Shown here: positions 6,643-8,885 of the stretch, piece after piece
Numbering within the stretch: the first letter of the stretch is position 1
Layout of the letters: each line of letters starts with the position of its first letter
Translations under genes and position numbers: made by a program
The notes under the pieces: model-generated
Databases searched by the model: none
The model's input: the letters and a program-made list of their open reading frames with translations, nothing else
What the model was told of the DNA's origin: nothing
NCBI GenBank assembly: GCA_023402175.1
Contig: JAEXCN010000440.1
Span: 1 to 8,885, forward strand
DNA from: Pseudomonadota bacterium
GTDB lineage: Bacteria > Myxococcota_A > Polyangia > Polyangiales > Polyangiaceae
Length of the DNA stretch: 8,885 nucleotides
Direction of reading: 5' to 3'

Positions 6643-6683
6643 AGAAAGAAAGAGAAAGGCCGCTCGAGTGACTCGCTCGAGCG
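6643..6683 (-). other. Terminator-like hairpin in the upstream region of the peptidase gene
   Basis: CGCTCGAG (6661-6668) and CTCGAGCG (6676-6683) form a perfect 8-bp stem with a 7-base loop. On the minus strand it is followed directly by a pyrimidine tract CCTTTCTCTTTCTTTCT (6659-6643), ending about 35 bases before the peptidase ATG. It could be a 5' leader attenuator, an RNA stability element, or the terminator of an antisense or ancestral transcript. The role is unknown. Confidence 0.4.
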
Positions 6684-7022
6684 CCTCGCGGCTCTGTTCT
6701 TTCGCTCGCGCGTGTGAAGGGCTCTGCACTGCGCCCGCGATGTCGAACATCACTCCCAGGAGCATCCCAACTGCTGGTTGCACGAGCCCTCGGAAAGGAA
6801 GCTCGCGCAGCTCCTCGGTCACGCTCCCGGACGGGCACGTTCACTTCTCATCTGCGACGGGTAGACGTTGCCCCGTCCACGCACCTCTTCCGATCGGGCA
6901 ACGCCACGGGTACGAGCGTCACCTACATCCCGGCGAACACTGCTTGCCTCCGCGGCAACCAAGTGGCAATCGGTGGCGGGGCACCCGTGTCTCTACGACA
7001 TGGGGGCGACCGGGGAAGAACA

Positions 7023-7027
7023 GAGGA
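7023..7027 (+). promoter_or_regulatory. Shine-Dalgarno site deciding the kinase start
   Basis: GAGGA lies 8 bases before GTG 7036. The only ATG upstream in frame (7000) has no such site, so GTG 7036 is preferred. Confidence 0.6.
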
Positions 7028-7035
7028 ATTCCAAA

Positions 7036-8885
7036 GTGGTGGACGAGGAGAGCGGCCAGAACGAGCCGTTGGGCGGAGGCAGTGAGGGCGGCGCCTTCGA
7101 AGCGATCGGCTGGGCCCTTCGTGCCATCCTCAAGCACTGGGCAATCATCCTCGCCGCCGTCCTTCTGACGTCGGGCATCGCGCTCGCGTACTCGAAGAGC
7201 GTCCCGAAGGTCTACGAGGCGGCGACGCTGATCGAGTTCGATCCCGACGTCATCAAGCCGCTCGGCAACAAGACCGATCCGCTCGTCGGCTGGAGCGCGA
7301 TCTGGGACACGAAGGAGTACTACGAGACCCAGTACCGGATCATCCAGAGCGACCGCGTGCTCTCGGCAGTGGTCCGTAACCTCGGTCTGCAGAACGATCC
7401 CGACTTCCTCGGGTACAAGCCGACCACGCCGGCGCCGATGGAGACCGCCATCGAGAGTCTCCGCGGTCGGTTGACCGTCGAGCCCGCCAAGGGCAGCCGC
7501 CTCGTGTACCTGAAGATCCAGGACACGAAGCCTGCGCAGGCCCGACGCCTATCCGAGGCGGTCGCGAAGGCGTACATCGATCACAACCTCGAGAAGATGG
7601 TGAGCGCCACGGGCGACACCGTCGTGTGGCTCTCGGGTCAGCTCGATCACTTCAAACACGAGCTCGAGCAAACCGAAGACTCGCTCCACGAGTTCAAAAA
7701 GCAGAACGACTTGCCCTCCACGAACATGGAGGACCTGTCGAAATTGATTCGGATGGAGATGCAGGAGTACGACAGCGCGCTCACGCGCACGCGTCTCCGC
7801 CGGCAGGAGCTCGCAGCTCGCCACAACGAGCTGTCGAAGGTCCCGACCGAGAACCCGGATCAGATCCCCGCTTCGGAGCTCCTCGCGAACGAGTTCCTCG
7901 GACAGCTCCGGAAGCAGTACCAGGAAGCGACGCGCGAGCGCGCGGAGCTCGTCGCCAGCGGCAAGGGCGAGAACCACCCCGACGTGAAGAGGGTGGACGA
8001 GAAGATCGTCCTGTCGAAGAAGTCGCTCCTCAACGAGATCCGCACGATCCAGGGCGCCGTCGCTCGCGACCTCGCGATCATCCAGCGGCAAGAAGCCGGC
8101 GAAGCGGGCCTCTACGAGGAGTCACGCAAGAAGGCCGTCGACCTGAACCTGAAGGAGCTCGAGTTCCACCGTCTCGATCGCCTCCGCGCGCAGAACGAGA
8201 AGCTCTACGCGGTTCTCCTCGAGCAGCTCAAGGAAGCCGACCTGCGGCGGATGATGAACACCAACAACATCCGCCTGATCGACACACCCGTCGAGCCGAA
8301 GGCGCCGATCGCGCCGCGCATCGGGACGAACGTCCTCATCGGGTTCCTCTCCGGCCTCGTGCTCGGCATCGCGCTCGCCCTCCTGCGCGAGGCGCTCGAC
8401 AACACGCTCAAGGTGCCCGAGGACCTCGAAAAGCGCCTCAACGTGACGTTCCTCGGCCTGCTCCCCGAGATCGCGGAGGACGACATCGACGGCCGGCGCG
8501 CGAAGGGCCGCCGCAAGAAGGCGCGCCGTATCACCACCGAGCTCGCCCCCGAGCTGATCGTCCACGAGCGCCCCGCGTCGGGCGTCGCCGAGGCCGCCCG
8601 CTCGCTGCGTACGAACCTGATGTTCATGAATCCGGACAAGCCGTATCGCCGGATCCTCGTGACCAGCGCGGCGCCTTCCGAGGGCAAGACCACCGTCGCG
8701 GTCAGCGTAGCCGTCTCGCTCGCGCAGGGCGGCCAGCGCGTGTGCATCATCGACTGCGATCTCCGCCGCCCTCGCCTGCATCGCATCTTCGACCGCGCCG
8801 GCGACATCGGTCTCATGAACGCGGTCGTCGGCGAGGCCTCGATCGCCGAGGTCGCGAAGCCGACGGTGGTGCCGAACCTCTACTG
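7036..8885 (+). CDS. Wzc-like polysaccharide co-polymerase / tyrosine autokinase (BY-kinase), 3' end cut by window edge
   Basis: 616 complete codons are visible; such fusions are usually about 700-780 residues. An inner-membrane protein that sets chain length and controls export of capsule or exopolysaccharide, its cytosolic kinase cycling between tyrosine-phosphorylated and free states. Order seen: TM1 at about 35-52; a Wzz-type periplasmic domain starting YEAATLIEFDP; long charged coiled coil at about 190-410, with a conserved-looking LRAQNEKLYAVLLEQL stretch before its end; Pro repeat P418/P421/P424/P427 typical before TM2; TM2 at about 433-453; a very basic linker (486-498); the BY-kinase EX2RX2R oligomerisation motif E519/R522/R525; Walker A SAAPSEGKTT (K551); and Walker A' IIDCD (D573, D575). 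Walker B and the tyrosine cluster lie beyond the window. The start GTG 7036 is chosen for its GAGGA site; ATG 7000 in the same frame would add 12 residues. Exopolysaccharide genes probably follow downstream. Confidence 0.95.
   Translation, partial: MVDEESGQNEPLGGGSEGGAFEAIGWALRAILKHWAIILAAVLLTSGIALAYSKSVPKVYEAATLIEFDPDVIKPLGNKTDPLVGWSAIWDTKEYYETQYRIIQSDRVLSAVVRNLGLQNDPDFLGYKPTTPAPMETAIESLRGRLTVEPAKGSRLVYLKIQDTKPAQARRLSEAVAKAYIDHNLEKMVSATGDTVVWLSGQLDHFKHELEQTEDSLHEFKKQNDLPSTNMEDLSKLIRMEMQEYDSALTRTRLRRQELAARHNELSKVPTENPDQIPASELLANEFLGQLRKQYQEATRERAELVASGKGENHPDVKRVDEKIVLSKKSLLNEIRTIQGAVARDLAIIQRQEAGEAGLYEESRKKAVDLNLKELEFHRLDRLRAQNEKLYAVLLEQLKEADLRRMMNTNNIRLIDTPVEPKAPIAPRIGTNVLIGFLSGLVLGIALALLREALDNTLKVPEDLEKRLNVTFLGLLPEIAEDDIDGRRAKGRRKKARRITTELAPELIVHERPASGVAEAARSLRTNLMFMNPDKPYRRILVTSAAPSEGKTTVAVSVAVSLAQGGQRVCIIDCDLRRPRLHRIFDRAGDIGLMNAVVGEASIAEVAKPTVVPNLY

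Larger units (their letters stand above)
6609..7035. other. Divergent intergenic region between peptidase and kinase genes
   Basis: 427 bases that should hold the promoters of both divergent genes. No convincing -35/-10 pair or sigma54 GG-N10-GC site could be picked on either strand. Short open frames cross it on both strands, including one starting GTG at 6822 on the minus strand, but their codon use is flatter than that of the neighbouring genes and they match nothing recognisable. Apart from the hairpin near the peptidase end, nothing specific was seen. Confidence 0.6.

Noticed and set aside
6364..6822. Minus-strand ORF of 152 codons starting GTG at 6822, with a protein-like first 45 residues including a hydrophobic stretch
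   Set aside because: It runs about 245 bases into the peptidase gene in another frame and becomes Arg-rich there, lacks a well-spaced ribosome binding site, has about 70 percent G/C at third positions in its unique part (lower than the real genes), and matches no family I recognise. At most it is a remnant.
6714..7085. Plus-strand ORF of 123 codons ending inside the kinase start region
   Set aside because: Different frame from the kinase, no family resemblance, no ribosome binding site, and it overlaps the start of the real gene.
1..8885. CRISPR arrays, tRNA or rRNA genes, insertion sequences, phage genes
   Set aside because: No regularly spaced repeats, cloverleaf sequences, transposase motifs or terminal inverted repeats were seen anywhere in the window.

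Overview
The window is GC-rich (roughly two thirds G+C by eye, with strong third-position G/C bias). Its genes fit a myxobacterium-like Myxococcota, probably of the Polyangium/Sorangium side. That placement is an inference from the long Wzc-like kinase, the S46 lipoprotein and base composition; no rRNA or other marker gene is present.

Left part, minus strand (1-4145): a branched-chain amino acid (Ile/Leu/Val) operon read right to left. It holds ilvD (3855-2164), a divergent ketol-acid reductoisomerase-like gene (2167-1358) and ilvB (from 1361, cut by the left edge). The genes are chained by 4-base stop/start overlaps (ATGA, then GTGA), so they are almost certainly co-transcribed and translationally coupled. 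IlvD and IlvB keep their catalytic motifs. The middle protein keeps the NADP-binding half of a ketol-acid reductoisomerase but has lost most catalytic residues and the C-terminal end, so it looks like a pseudoenzyme or an enzyme with another job. Upstream of ilvD lies what reads as a complete transcription attenuator: a sigma70-like promoter, a 50-codon leader ORF with 10 Val/Leu/Ile in one 18-residue stretch, two mutually exclusive RNA pairings, and a GC hairpin followed by T5 just before ilvD. None of this 5' control region matches a recognised gene.

Middle, minus strand (4260-6608): a monocistronic S46 serine dipeptidyl-peptidase, probably DPP7-type, with a lipoprotein signal. It is followed by a perfect 15-bp hairpin that should insulate the ilv operon downstream.

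Right part, plus strand (7036-8885): the start of a Wzc/BY-kinase-type polysaccharide co-polymerase and tyrosine autokinase, cut by the right edge before the end of its kinase domain. A 427-base divergent intergenic region separates it from the peptidase.

The two points most worth following up are the putative ilv attenuator and the degenerate reductoisomerase embedded in an otherwise ordinary Ile/Val operon.
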